Below, one piece after another: positions 46,801-56,484 of a stretch of DNA of 64,000 bases. Made by a program: the position numbers and the translations under genes. Numbering within the stretch: position 1 is the stretch's first letter; each line of letters opens with the position of its first letter. Below the pieces are notes generated by a model. It did not search any database and had not been told where the DNA came from. It worked only from the letters and a program-made list of their open reading frames with translations. The stretch comes from Snodgrassella sp945267035 (GTDB taxonomy: Bacteria > Pseudomonadota > Gammaproteobacteria > Burkholderiales > Neisseriaceae). The stretch is taken from the NCBI RefSeq assembly GCF_026535915.1, contig NZ_JAFNPF010000001.1, forward strand, positions 1,612,001 to 1,676,000, written 5' to 3'.

Positions 46801-47801
46801 GTTCCATCAACCTGACTGGTGTCGTGGACATGACCAAGCTCACACCTGATATCAATGTGACTGCCCGTTTTAACAACTACAACATACTCGATCAGATCAA
46901 TCGCCGACTCACCATCAGTGGAAATACCCAGTTACAATATACCATTAGTCATGGTATTGCTTTAACCGGTAAACTCAAAGTGGATAAAGGTCTATTTGGT
47001 ATGCAGCAATCCGGTATGCCACAATTAGATGACGACGTAGTAGTATTAGGTCGAGAAAAAACACAGGAACAAGAGCGTCCTACTCCTGTGCGTCTCAATA
47101 TTGATCTGGATATGAACAACGCCTTCCGCTTCAGTGGTGAAGGCATAGATGTATTGCTCGGAGGACAGCTTACCGCTACCGCCACACCAGGCAACACCAT
47201 CCAAATAGTCGGTACCGTGAACGTGGTCAGAGGACAATATAAAGCCTATGGACAAGATCTCATTATTCAGCATGGAAGTACCATTTCTTTTGTTGGACCG
47301 ATGAACAACCCGAATCTAAAAATTCGTGCAAAACGGCGTTACTCACAAGTTGGAGCGGGTGTAGAAGCACTCGGACGGCTGGATAATCCACGTATTACCC
47401 TTATTGCCAACGAGGCCATGAGCGAAAAAGATAAACTTTCATGGCTGATACTGAACCGTCCAAGTAGTGGCAGTGCCGGTGATGAAGCAGCTATTGCTGC
47501 CGCGGCCAGTGCCTGGCTAGCCGGTGGATTAAATGACAAAATTGGCTTAGTTGACGACATCGGCATTACCAGTCATCAGACGCGTAACAGCCAAACCGGA
47601 GAAATGAATCCGGCAGAACAGGCGATTACCGTAGGCAAACACCTGTCCAACAACCTATACATCAGCTATCTGTACGGCATCGAAAGTGCTACCCAGACAG
47701 TCAGCATCACCTACCAGATCAGCCGAACCTTACAAAGTATCTTGCGCTTCGGTACTGATTCCTTTGGTGGAGAATTCCGCTATACCAACCGCTTTGATTA
47801 G
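43821..47801 (+). CDS. tamB: Translocation and assembly module inner-membrane protein TamB
   Basis: A 1326-residue AsmA-like protein that spans the periplasm as a long hydrophobic beta-groove and pairs with TamA; related proteins are implicated in phospholipid transport to the outer membrane. One N-terminal membrane anchor (about residues 36-57) is followed by long repetitive beta strands and the C-terminal TamB/DUF490 domain (about 960-1326), which includes GLVDDIGITSHQTRN and ends in SFGGEFRYTNRFD. The start at 43821 (TAATG overlap with tamA) is preferred over an in-frame codon 36 bases upstream. The two autotransporters in this window are plausible clients. Confidence 0.94.
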   Translation: MTEQAAKPEHQNQPSAANQPAVKKSRQGRKNSWLKKLCCSLLFLIILLISLTSWLVGTHSGLRFGVLTLPKWFGMHINAEELNGSVWQGFSGKNIQIDHRNFDLSIEKVQLDWNNREIWHRHLHIRLLDVGKINYIGHSQPSAKPAPTLPRSIKLPISVSVDTIQLGGFSVGKNHNPILLATQASYRYDHTEHQLILNQLNTPWQTIQGEISLNTKTPFALKGKLSGSGELDKKQVESEALLQGSLQQPDLFARLDGGDIHFRTHLILKPYALKLNHKIVSINLQAQHINPAAFSTSLPFADLNMNMDIVPVNDKADSLSGHIKLGNEKPLAYNAANVRGLPLRSIEGEISIDSNGRLVLPGLTAQLLQSGQIISKGYIDTAAKQLDLNSQLLHIYAKDALSNNLPGSLNGFIRVFGSFNGLNTQWQLNTEKASSDGVMQIVTDEVKHQQTLLLEKLNINPKGGGSFNAKGSLALYQEKSLQLEINSTNFNPVKLNDTFPTGSINGHISVTGQLNQQTDIQAKMLWHNSILSNAPLTGKADIRYRNQHLEQTDINLTLGQNRINSNGSFGKNGDKLNLDINAPNLSLFGFGIKGLLLTKGYIAGEPKKLTANLSGSARNLEIAQLLNINQLDFKFIGSPDINQPLQVALTADHLNIGGNNQKNATTINNTDIKINGKGNQHHIQGNSNLLLDGKPYNLNLNANGGLDQNYQWRGRVSILDINGALNLKLLSPIQLEAGTQRVTLQNARWAAMGGSLILNRLIWERKQGLSTHGSASNLAIRELHGLIDRRAAPRNLTTASSRNSADSGSNNFLSWLFAQNLILGGDWNFNYGQNMQGYLKVYQQSGDIILPQHQQKLELHNLKLDTQFQSGRINNHLSGLTRYGNTDATLIINQSSTSKLSNAPISGRIRIDAPDLSTIRNLLPIGMQLKGSMRADATISGQLSEPLLNGTLTGSNLFYRDQANGTILENGALKSHFQGRRWLIDSLSFSRRDGSINLTGVVDMTKLTPDINVTARFNNYNILDQINRRLTISGNTQLQYTISHGIALTGKLKVDKGLFGMQQSGMPQLDDDVVVLGREKTQEQERPTPVRLNIDLDMNNAFRFSGEGIDVLLGGQLTATATPGNTIQIVGTVNVVRGQYKAYGQDLIIQHGSTISFVGPMNNPNLKIRAKRRYSQVGAGVEALGRLDNPRITLIANEAMSEKDKLSWLILNRPSSGSAGDEAAIAAAASAWLAGGLNDKIGLVDDIGITSHQTRNSQTGEMNPAEQAITVGKHLSNNLYISYLYGIESATQTVSITYQISRTLQSILRFGTDSFGGEFRYTNRFD

Positions 47802-47820
47802 CGATCATGCAGCAGCATAT

Positions 47821-47858
47821 TTATTCTGGTGCCACACCCTCTATCGGCACCAGAATAA
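47821..47858 (+). terminator. Strong stem-loop after tamB
   Basis: A perfect 13-bp inverted repeat (TTATTCTGGTGCC/GGCACCAGAATAA) with a 12-base loop starts 20 bp after the tamB stop. It is followed by A rather than T, so it may protect the 3' end or terminate inefficiently. Confidence 0.6.
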
Positions 47859-48432
47859 AAAAATTTCACAGCGAATAAATCGAATGAAAATAATTTGAAT
47901 AACGATTTTCTAACCATTCGTAATCGAGGCTAGATTACCGCAAGATTGAATCTAAGATTTCAGACAAAGATTCTGGCTAAAGCTGGTGCGACTTTTACTC
48001 TATATGGATGTAAATCCCCGTCATTTAAAAACCCGCTAAATATTCAGAATATAGGAAAAATAGCCATGGTTTAACGATCAACGCCAGCAACACAACTTTG
48101 TTTGAAGAATAGCCCAATTACAAACACATAAGAGCACAGCGTCAAAAAATGGCTTATCCAAAGCCAATTACTTTTTGCTCACCTAAGCTGATTGATCATT
48201 ACAAGCCTGTGCCTATTCATATAAACAACAGCCCAAATAAATAGCATAATCAAAAAATCAATTATGCTATAAACGGGATAAAATCGTTAACGCTAACCCA
48301 TGTTTAACCAAAAGCTAAAAACCACCAGTTTGAACACAGTTTATTTCTTCGCCAGTACCAACCCAACGTTTTAATCCAGTAAATACTTTATCGTGTCCAA
48401 ACTTGCTGATCATCAGCTACCCATTCCAAGGA
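47859..48432. other. Gene-free stretch between tamB and the DoxX gene
   Basis: About 570 bp between convergent genes, with no supported coding frame, RNA gene or repeat. Confidence 0.5.
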
Positions 48433-48870
48433 TCAGAAATCAGCGAGCACCTGTTTTGATTTTCGCTGATTATCCAACGCCAGCCAGCCACCACCAGCAA
48501 CAAACAAAAAGAGAAAAATAAAACAATATAACACCGCCAGTTCACCATGATTTAACTGCGGAGTGAGTAAAGTATGCCAACCTGCGGATGGCGTATGAAT
48601 AAACAGATAAGCCACTGCCATCTGTCCACATAAAATAAACGCCACTGGTCGCACAAACAGACCCAATAACAATAACGCGCCACCCACCAGTTCCAACACT
48701 CCGGCTGCACCCATCATCGAAAATAGTGCCACCGACCCATGTCCGTCAGTCATGGATACCGGCCATTGCCAAAACTTGGCCGTTGCATGCTGAATGTATA
48801 AAAAAGCTGTTACCAAACGCAACAAAGCCAAAGCCAAGCCACAAGCAAAAAAATCTTTTGTTTTCATCAT
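48433..48870 (-). CDS. DoxX-family inner-membrane protein
   Basis: A 145-residue membrane protein with four hydrophobic helices (about residues 8-25, 48-70, 75-98 and 110-132). DoxX-family cues are ALLRLVTAFLYIQHATAKFW near the start, GAAGVLELVGGALLLLGLFVRP in the middle and NHGELAVLYCFIFLFLF near the end. Family members have been linked to redox or thiol stress, but the role of this one is unknown. Two adjacent ATGs (48870 and 48867) follow GATGGAAATAG; the longer open frame upstream has no ribosome-binding site. Confidence 0.85.
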   Translation of the reverse strand: MMKTKDFFACGLALALLRLVTAFLYIQHATAKFWQWPVSMTDGHGSVALFSMMGAAGVLELVGGALLLLGLFVRPVAFILCGQMAVAYLFIHTPSAGWHTLLTPQLNHGELAVLYCFIFLFLFVAGGGWLALDNQRKSKQVLADF

Positions 48871-49462
48871 TCTATTTCCATCACTTTGATTATAAAAATT
48901 ACACCGTATTGAATGTACCATTTAGAAACGATATCATTTTTATAGAATAATTATTTTTTGTTAAGAAATCAGATATTTACTATGAGAATAATGTGAATAT
49001 TGTGTCATATTGACAAAATGAATAGCTTAGCTAAATGGTTTAACAGCATGGGCTAATACAGTGTACCAAGCGTAGTAATGTCACATCAGCAAAATGATAT
49101 CAAATCACCGTTTCTCGCAAGTGGCAGAACGTACTTTCAGAAGTATTAACCTTATCCAAAAGTAGCAATCAAACTACAGCTAAATCGGCATTGATACCAT
49201 TATCCCTTAATTTTTTTACCCGTTTGTACCCGCAACAACACTTCGTGCATCCAGCTGATGGCAGACAACCACAGAGCACTGGGCTAATTTCCAATAACCT
49301 TAGAGCTTGGTAAAACTTATTCGTTCTTGCAACCAGACTTTATCTAGCATCCAATGAATGGTAAATTTCTCCATATCAAGTACACCTTATCATCACATGT
49401 CTAATCCACAAATTCGCTCATGCTAAACAGTGACTAACATAGATATCCAAAGGGGAAACAAC
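48871..49462. other. Divergent intergenic region DoxX / glycerate kinase
   Basis: About 590 bp with no supported gene. A possible coding extension from 49430 into the glycerate kinase is rejected in favour of the ATG at 49463. Confidence 0.5.
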
Positions 49463-50731
49463 ATGCTCAGCGACGATCAAGCCATCCACTTTTTGCAGCA
49501 GCTTTTTCATCTTACCGTGCAGGAAGCCAGCCCAACAGACAAAATGAATGCTTGGCTACCACCACACCAACCAGCGGGCAAAGTGATCGTAGTTGGAGCC
49601 GGCAAAGCCGCTGCCGCCATGGCTGCAGAATGGGAAAAGATTTGGCCGCAACACTACCCGCCACTGTCCGGCGTGGTGGTCACCCCCTATGGGCATAGTG
49701 TTGCAACACGCTACATCAAAGTCATTGAAGCCGGCCATCCGCTACCAGATTTAGCCGGACAACGCGCAGCACAGGCTTTACTTGATGCCGTGCAGGGATT
49801 AAATGCACAAGATCAGGTTTTTTACCTCGTTTCTGGTGGCGCTTCCGCTTTAACCACCCTACCAATTAACTCCATCAGCATAACCGACAAGCAGCTCATC
49901 AATCGGCAGTTACTTAGTCATGGCGTACCTATTGAAGCCATGAATACCGTGCGTAAACATTTGTCCCGTATCAAAGGTGGACGATTGGCAATGGCTGCGG
50001 CTCCGGCACTCATCACCACCTTGGCCATTTCTGACGTCGTTGGCGATGACATTAGTACGATTGGATCCGGTGCTGCCGTTGCCGATCCAACCACCCTTGC
50101 AGATGTGAACCGCATCATCCAACAATATCAGCTAACACTGCCCGAGCATATCCAAACCTTCTTGCACAGTGCACAAGCAGAAACCCCCAAAAAACTACCC
50201 AATAGTCGTGCTTTTGTCATCATCACTCCCGACCAAGTGTTGAGCCAAGTCAGCCACTGGGCACAGGCACACAATATCGATGTACTCTATCTGGGCGATC
50301 GCATAAGCGGAGAAGCACGCGAAGTAGCGCAAGTTATGGCGGGTATTGCCTTATACCACCAACATCGAATAACCAAACCCCTGCTCATACTTAGCGGGGG
50401 CGAAACCACCGTCACCTTAAATAAACATCAAGGCAAAGGTGGACGAAACAGCGAATTTTTACTGGCACTGGCCATAGCCCTAAACGGAGCAAAAAACATC
50501 TACGCTCTAGCGGCAGATACCGATGGCATCGATGGTAGCGAGAACAATGCCGGTGCCTGGTTAACACCTGATTCCCTCAATAAAGCTTTGCAGGCTGGAT
50601 TATCACCACTGACACTACTCAATCACCATCGTGCTTATGATTTTTTTGCTGCTACCGACCAACTTTTAATGACAACGCCAACCCGCACCAATATCAACGA
50701 TTTTCGGGCTATTCTGCTAACTCAGAAATAA
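49463..50731 (+). CDS. Glycerate 2-kinase (GckA/TtuD, MOFRL family)
   Basis: A 422-residue type II glycerate kinase that phosphorylates D-glycerate to 2-phosphoglycerate. The N-terminal DUF4147 domain has VIVVGAGKAAAAMAAEWE and EAGHPLPDLAGQRAA and a glycine/serine-rich loop YLVSGGASALTTLP. The C-terminal MOFRL domain has LILSGGETTVTL, GKGGRNSEFLLALA and ALAADTDGIDGSENNAGA. Older annotations call such proteins hydroxypyruvate reductase, which is not supported by the fold. AAAGGGGA eight bases before the ATG at 49463 selects this start. No other glycerate pathway gene is nearby. Confidence 0.92.
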   Translation: MLSDDQAIHFLQQLFHLTVQEASPTDKMNAWLPPHQPAGKVIVVGAGKAAAAMAAEWEKIWPQHYPPLSGVVVTPYGHSVATRYIKVIEAGHPLPDLAGQRAAQALLDAVQGLNAQDQVFYLVSGGASALTTLPINSISITDKQLINRQLLSHGVPIEAMNTVRKHLSRIKGGRLAMAAAPALITTLAISDVVGDDISTIGSGAAVADPTTLADVNRIIQQYQLTLPEHIQTFLHSAQAETPKKLPNSRAFVIITPDQVLSQVSHWAQAHNIDVLYLGDRISGEAREVAQVMAGIALYHQHRITKPLLILSGGETTVTLNKHQGKGGRNSEFLLALAIALNGAKNIYALAADTDGIDGSENNAGAWLTPDSLNKALQAGLSPLTLLNHHRAYDFFAATDQLLMTTPTRTNINDFRAILLTQK

Positions 50732-50884
50732 TGTGCCATTTGCCATATTTCAGCCTGCCAACAACACAATAACTTTATAAATATTTGAATTATAAAGTTA
50801 ACTTAATTAAATTAACCTATTACTCCAAAAATAATCGTTACAATAAACCTTCCATAAAACTGGTCACACACAGGAGTAAATATA

Positions 50885-51253
50885 ATGAAAACAAACAAAG
50901 AAATCGTCGCAGCATTTCATCAGCAAGTTTTTATTAATGGAGATTTATCCAATATAGAACAATTCGTCAAAGAAGATTATATTCAGCATAATCCGCAGGT
51001 CGAAAATGGACGAGCTGGATTTGTTAAATTCTTACACACCTTGCTACAGCAAAAAATAACCTACGACACCAAAAATATCAGCGCAGATGGTGATATGGTT
51101 TACGTTTTTTACAAAACCACCGATGATCAAGGTCAGCAGACTAAAACCTGTGATATTTACCGTCTCGAAAACGGTCAATTAGCTGAACACTGGGACGTTA
51201 TCGAAACCAACATTGAAAAAATCAAATCAGTTAACGGTAATAGCGTATTCTGA
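50885..51253 (+). CDS. NTF2-like / SnoaL-like small protein
   Basis: A 122-residue single-domain protein of the NTF2-like superfamily. The family pattern is seen in IVAAFHQQVFINGDLSNIEQFVKEDYIQHNPQV, GRAGFVKFLHTLL, and the later strands VYVFYKTTDDQG, CDIYRLENGQLAEHWDVIE. Such proteins are cone-shaped and either bind small molecules or act as isomerases or hydrolases; the ligand cannot be told. CAGGAG upstream is a good ribosome-binding site. It stands alone. Confidence 0.88.
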   Translation: MKTNKEIVAAFHQQVFINGDLSNIEQFVKEDYIQHNPQVENGRAGFVKFLHTLLQQKITYDTKNISADGDMVYVFYKTTDDQGQQTKTCDIYRLENGQLAEHWDVIETNIEKIKSVNGNSVF

Positions 51254-51277
51254 TTTATACATATGCACAACTGACAC

Positions 51278-51310
51278 ATCATGCAGGAATATATATATAT
51301 CCTGCATGAT
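51278..51310 (+). terminator. Long hairpin after the NTF2-like gene
   Basis: A perfect 11-bp stem (ATCATGCAGGA/TCCTGCATGAT) encloses an AT-repeat loop that can pair with itself. It begins 25 bp after the stop. No T-run follows. Confidence 0.6.
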
Positions 51311-52574
51311 AAATCTTATTAGCAAACCCACCTTATAGCTTGCTTAAACCACTTCTTTGTAGCGATAACCTGATCAAGGTTTAGGCCAAAAAGCGATTTG
51401 CCCAAAAAAAATTCAGTTTAAGTTAATCAGCATTATTAAAAATATCACAATAACATCAGCAAAATATATTTAATTTGAAACTACCCTACCTAACACAGAA
51501 CGCCTCCTATTAAATTTATATAACAAGCATGTTTGCTTACCCCTACCAAATATCCAAGGATGAAGCAACCAACTGTAAAATGCAGAATCAAAGCAAAAAA
51601 TCTTCGTGAATAAAATATTTGTTTGATAACCTTTAACTATAAACTTTGGCCAACATCTAAAATGTCCTATTAACCAAAAAAAGTACAAACAATTTTATTT
51701 TCATCAATAAATTAAACACTCACCTTTTGAATTTATTTGCGCCATCTGTTCTCCCTCCACCGCCAACCGATCAGTCCATTTTGTGGACCATTGCACTAGA
51801 TAAAGAACCCAGCAATTAAGCCAAATTTTATTCATCCGGCCAATAAGACAATAAAGTAAGCGCGTCATCTGAGATGAGTAAAAATTTTTCCAGATACAAC
51901 CAGCTGTGCAGACAATTCGATTTGGCGGCACAATTTCCTCAAAATCTTTGGCTAAAGACGTACAAAGCAATTAACTTTACCGAATTGCAGCGTGGTTTAG
52001 CCAATGCGCGGCAAGAAATCTGCATACACACCGATAAGCCGTTTAGCGCCAACAAAGGTGCATAAATAAAAAATCTTTTAAAAATAATCAGAATAGATAG
52101 TTTCTCTGCTAACTAAGCATTTTTCAGCATTGCTTGCATAGATTATTAAACAGCGATCACTTTTCAATAAAACCGAAGGTTGTGACCAATAATGGATAAA
52201 TAATTGAGAATTAGCACTATTTTTACATACAATACTTAATCTGATTGGTGAAAAAAAGCAGGAAGCTGAACGCCGCATCTTTTGGCACAGATATGAAAGT
52301 TCAGCAGCCGGACAAGGGTAGCCGCTGGGGATATTTCGGCCAATGTTCTCTATTCATACTGTAGCTACTTTTCTGTCAACCAGCTTAGGTTTTTCTTTTA
52401 TTAATCAATTAGATTGAATAGGATGATGCTGGCAAAAAATTACGTGATAATTTACCTGATTTCTTTTGAAAATCATGCTCATCGAAAATGCATTAACCAT
52501 TTCTCTCTGTCTATCTCTATTTAAAATTATTGCCACAAAATTGCTTCTTCGAGATAGGCTACGCTTAATGACGA
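51311..52574. other. Long gene-poor stretch before the second autotransporter
   Basis: About 1.26 kb with only short, unsupported frames. The best is 51874-52065 on the plus strand (63 codons), whose part from QLCRQFDLAAQFPQNLW onwards looks protein-like but has no good ribosome-binding site and no family I know. It is likely a relic of deleted genes. Confidence 0.45.
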
Positions 52575-52609
52575 AAAATAAAAAAAGCAGCATATTCAAA
52601 TGCTGCTTT
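52575..52609 (-). terminator. Intrinsic terminator of the second autotransporter gene
   Basis: On the minus strand a perfect 10-bp stem (AAAGCAGCAT/ATGCTGCTTT) with a 6-base loop runs into a T-rich tract, 24 bp after the stop codon. Confidence 0.93.
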
Positions 52610-52632
52610 GAAGATCAGATTTTTTTAAAAAA

Positions 52633-55581
52633 TCAGAATGAATAATTCAAACCAATTTTTGCACCGACATTTGAATGACTATTGCTGCCAAATTTGCCAT
52701 CAAATTGTGCATAACCAGTTAATGCTTTGCTAAAGTTGGCATTCAAACCTACCTTAACTTCAAACTGGTTTTTACTTACATCCGATTTAACATGTTTGCC
52801 ATTGAGTTTGGCTTCTGGTGTAGACGAATCATACAACCAATTTGCCTCTACAAACGGCAACACGCCATAAGTTTCTTTTGAGTTCTTACCGTAGAAACTT
52901 GCACCTAGGCGAACCTGAGCTCCATCAGCATTGATGTCGGTGACACGACCTTTTTTATTCAGATTGAAGTCATCTGCATCGGTCCAGGTGTAACCCAACT
53001 GTACATGCGGCTCGATCAACCATTTTTTGTTGCTGCCTTCATGAACAACAAAACCATAACCAGCTTCTGCTGACAGTGAAATAGCGTGGCTGTCATATTT
53101 ATTGTGGAAATTTCTTACGTCAGATAAATGCACGTTGGTTTTATTGTTAAACCAGCTGTATTGTGCCCAGCCGTCCACATATAAACCAGCACCGTTATCC
53201 TGATTATTCCAGTGACCATAGAAGCCTAAGTTATAACCAGAAACGCTGCCGTCGCCTTTACGCTGGCTGTTTTTCAGGTCAGTATCAGTAGAACTGTGAC
53301 CATAACCGCCATACACACCAGCTTTGAAGTCATCTGTGGAGACAACATCAACACCCATTTCTAAAACTGTGGTCTTGATTTCTACTTTTTGTCTGCCATT
53401 AAACAGATCGGTTTTCTCACGATTGTAGCTGGAGCGCATCCAAACATTAGAGTCCGGTGCATAAACTGCAGCAGCACGATCCTGTGCTGTGTGACGGAAC
53501 ATACCCAATGATGCCATTTGATTGGCAAACACTGATCCAGACACTGGTGACTTCAGCACATTTGAAAAAGCATTGGTGTAATTAATGACTAGTTTGCCAT
53601 TCTGATCTCTGTCAATGGTATAGTCAAAGCCACTGTCATTATTTTCTTTAATGGTCCATTTGGCATCATCTTTACCTTGAACATGGATAAAGTCTTCTAT
53701 GCGTCCTTCTTCAACATCAGCATCACCGATTTCAATAATATCGAGCTGGGTATTACCATTCGCATTACCGGTAATAATCAATTTATCGGTTAGATTATTT
53801 TCGACATCAGTGTAAATGTTTACCTGACCATTATCACCATTGTAATTACCATTGATGGTTAAAGTGGTGTCGGCTGAATTTTTACCCAAATCAATGATAC
53901 CACTATTAATTACATCGGCATTTTGTAAAACCGCTGAATTGATATCCGGATCAACAATCTGAATAGTTCCAGTATTGTTTATCAAACCGTTTTTGCTGTC
54001 AGTACCAATTACATTAATTACGGTGCCGACTTGGCCATTACTGCTCAAACCAGTGGCATCCTGAATATTCCACAGACCATTATTGTTAAATTGAACCTCG
54101 CCATTGCTCTTAACGTCCTGGAAATTTTGATCTGCTGTCAGGTCTGTTTTGGCAAGATTAAGATTTTCAGTAGCACTCAAATCCACAAAACCGTTGATCT
54201 TACCATCATTATTAATAATGGTTTGACCGCCTGACGCTCTGGATCGATGTGCAACAATAGTTCTGTCGTTGGACGCAGAGATTTCGCCCTTATTATTCAG
54301 AATCTGAAGGGCTTGTGTTTCTTTGCTTACGTCAAGACGATGCTCCTCACTGATCATTTCAACAGCAGCGCCGTCTTTGCCGTTACCACCAATAATTTTA
54401 GAGCCGGCATCTAAATTGACATTGATGTCACCATCACGAGAAAAGGCATAAATAGATTTTGAATCTTCACCACTGATATCAACTAAACTATTATTATTAA
54501 TGATTATTTTTCCGGTATTACCGGCTGAGCCTCGCATACTGGCATAAATACCTTTGGCATTTTTACCATCTGACTGAATCACACCATCATTATCAATATT
54601 GATATTGCCTTCAACAATGCCTTCGCCCTTTGATGATATCGTCATGAACGCATGAATCAGATTAATATTATTTTTTTGCGATGCTGTGCTCAGCTTACCG
54701 TGATTTTTAATGTTGATATCACCTTTTGATAATTGGTGATGATCTTTCCAGCCAACCACATCACGTTTACCTATGATTCCAAAACCAGAAGAAAAAGGAG
54801 AGTCATAAATATGGATATCGCCGTAATTATCGATATTCACATCACCGATACCTTCCTGCCAGCCTTGCATACCAGTGTGGGCAGATATGATATTACCTGA
54901 GTTTTTAATGTTTATATCGCCATTATTCCCACTCAAGGCTGTTGCAATGATACCTGTAGGGGCTCTTCCAGCTTTTAAATCTGCGTTGGGTTTCCATTTC
55001 TCCGCCTTAACAGTGATGTCGCCGGTATTATCCACAAAAACAGTGGTATTGCTATCAGGAGAAGTAGCCCATCGAGCGACATCATTACCCAATACAACAA
55101 TACCTGAAGCAGCATCACCATTGATGTTGATATTGCCGTGGTTTGTGACTTTGATTACTCGCTCTTGTTCAACTGGTGAGCCCCAAATCATGATACCGCG
55201 CGTACCTTCATTGTGGGTTTCCAGCGTACCGCTATTGGTTAAATCGACATTACCATTTTTTATAAAATAGTATAATAAATCCTGTCCTTCATCTACATTA
55301 CTTGTAAGATGACCCGTATTATTGACAGTGATATTTTCATCAACATTACGAATAGACAATTTTTTTTGTTCGCCCTCAGCTTTTGTAACCAACACATCTT
55401 CAAAATTGTTGATCACTATATCTGCAACGGCCATGCCGGAAAACCCGAATGAAACAGCACCAACCAACGCTGTTTTGAGCAGTAAAGATAGTTTTTTCGA
55501 CTTACCTTTACCTCTCGCAAGTTCTGAGGCAACAAGATTTTGCCCGAACCTGTTTTTTATAACCTTATAAATTTTGTTCAT
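52633..55581 (-). CDS. Classical (type Va) autotransporter, second copy type
   Basis: A 982-residue surface protein. It starts with an extended signal peptide region (MNKIYKVIKNRFGQNLVASE), a basic stretch and a hydrophobic core ending near MAVA (about residue 53). The passenger (about 54-670) is built from many short repeats of the form INIxNxGxI or VxNxGxIT, typical of a right-handed beta-helix. The barrel (about 685-982) begins after SGSVFANQMASLGMFRHTAQDR and ends in GLNYSF, a proper outer-membrane C-terminus. It differs clearly from the autotransporter at 14.8-18.0 kb. A damaged close relative of this gene lies just upstream (55948-56484). Confidence 0.94.
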   Translation of the reverse strand: MNKIYKVIKNRFGQNLVASELARGKGKSKKLSLLLKTALVGAVSFGFSGMAVADIVINNFEDVLVTKAEGEQKKLSIRNVDENITVNNTGHLTSNVDEGQDLLYYFIKNGNVDLTNSGTLETHNEGTRGIMIWGSPVEQERVIKVTNHGNININGDAASGIVVLGNDVARWATSPDSNTTVFVDNTGDITVKAEKWKPNADLKAGRAPTGIIATALSGNNGDINIKNSGNIISAHTGMQGWQEGIGDVNIDNYGDIHIYDSPFSSGFGIIGKRDVVGWKDHHQLSKGDINIKNHGKLSTASQKNNINLIHAFMTISSKGEGIVEGNINIDNDGVIQSDGKNAKGIYASMRGSAGNTGKIIINNNSLVDISGEDSKSIYAFSRDGDINVNLDAGSKIIGGNGKDGAAVEMISEEHRLDVSKETQALQILNNKGEISASNDRTIVAHRSRASGGQTIINNDGKINGFVDLSATENLNLAKTDLTADQNFQDVKSNGEVQFNNNGLWNIQDATGLSSNGQVGTVINVIGTDSKNGLINNTGTIQIVDPDINSAVLQNADVINSGIIDLGKNSADTTLTINGNYNGDNGQVNIYTDVENNLTDKLIITGNANGNTQLDIIEIGDADVEEGRIEDFIHVQGKDDAKWTIKENNDSGFDYTIDRDQNGKLVINYTNAFSNVLKSPVSGSVFANQMASLGMFRHTAQDRAAAVYAPDSNVWMRSSYNREKTDLFNGRQKVEIKTTVLEMGVDVVSTDDFKAGVYGGYGHSSTDTDLKNSQRKGDGSVSGYNLGFYGHWNNQDNGAGLYVDGWAQYSWFNNKTNVHLSDVRNFHNKYDSHAISLSAEAGYGFVVHEGSNKKWLIEPHVQLGYTWTDADDFNLNKKGRVTDINADGAQVRLGASFYGKNSKETYGVLPFVEANWLYDSSTPEAKLNGKHVKSDVSKNQFEVKVGLNANFSKALTGYAQFDGKFGSNSHSNVGAKIGLNYSF

Positions 55582-55947
55582 GATTAAATATCTTCCAAGT
55601 TTACTTAAAGTTAATTATCATATTGATAATTATGATTAAATCAATAAATTTAATTTAATCAATAACATAATACTTTTAAATCATTTGTAATATGTTGAAT
55701 GGATTATTGAACATTTTTATCCCAAAAGCAATATTTCAAATGAATAAAATCAAAAAGAAACACTGGATTATGCATATTGTATGTATTTATAGACATTAAT
55801 GATTAAATGCCGAATAATTGAGCCGATGTAAAATTGAACAGTACGATAAAAACATAATTTTTAAGAAAACAGAACGTCAGGTATTGTTTTAGACTTTTGC
55901 AGATAATCTAAGCTTTAAGTAATAATTAAATCTAACTCAAAAACAGA
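55582..55947. other. Promoter region of the second autotransporter
   Basis: About 370 bp of very AT-rich DNA between the autotransporter start and the remnant. No gene is visible. Confidence 0.5.
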
Positions 55948-56484
55948 CTGAATCATTCAAACCTATATAAGCTCAGACAGTGGTATGCCTGTTGCGGCAC
56001 AATTTGCTCGCAAATTATGCATAGCTGGTTTATGCTTGGCTGATGTTGGTATTTACGCCCACTCTAAGCACAAACTGTTTTTTATTGGCATCGGATGTAA
56101 CATGTTGGCGATTGGTTTTGGCTTGTGGTGTAGATAAATCATACAACCAGTTTGTTTCTACAAACAGCAATACACCCTATTGTTATAAATTTTTATTGTG
56201 AAAAATTGCTCCTAACCGAATATGAGCGCCACCACCATAGATGCGTCAACCCGCCTTTGTTATTCAGATTAAAGTCATCTGCAGCGGAAATAACAACATC
56301 ATCGAGGTTATTGCGCACAATATTCGCCAGCGCCATGCTGGCAAACTCAATTGAAACTGCACCAACTCACGCTGTTTTATGCTGTAAAGATGGTTTTTCG
56401 ACATAAGCGTTCTCCCTGGTAAGTTTTGACATAACAAGTTTTCGCCCGAAGCCGTTTTTGATGACATTTATAACGTTGATTGAT
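55948..56484 (-). pseudogene. Internally deleted autotransporter remnant
   Basis: This stretch aligns by eye with both ends of the neighbouring autotransporter gene. Its left part (about 55948-56285) matches the last 340 bases of the barrel-coding end, for example TCATACAACCA and CATCGGATGTAACATGTT against the intact copy. Its right part (about 56300-56484) matches the signal-peptide end, including the ESPR-coding bases, AAACCCGAATGAAACAGC-like sequence and GTTTTTTCGAC-like sequence. About 2.4 kb of passenger and barrel is missing between them, and many substitutions and stops have accumulated. It is a decayed tandem duplicate. Confidence 0.85.

Noticed and set aside
51874..52065. 63-codon plus-strand frame before the second autotransporter
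   Set aside because: No ribosome-binding site and no recognised family; too weak to call a gene.
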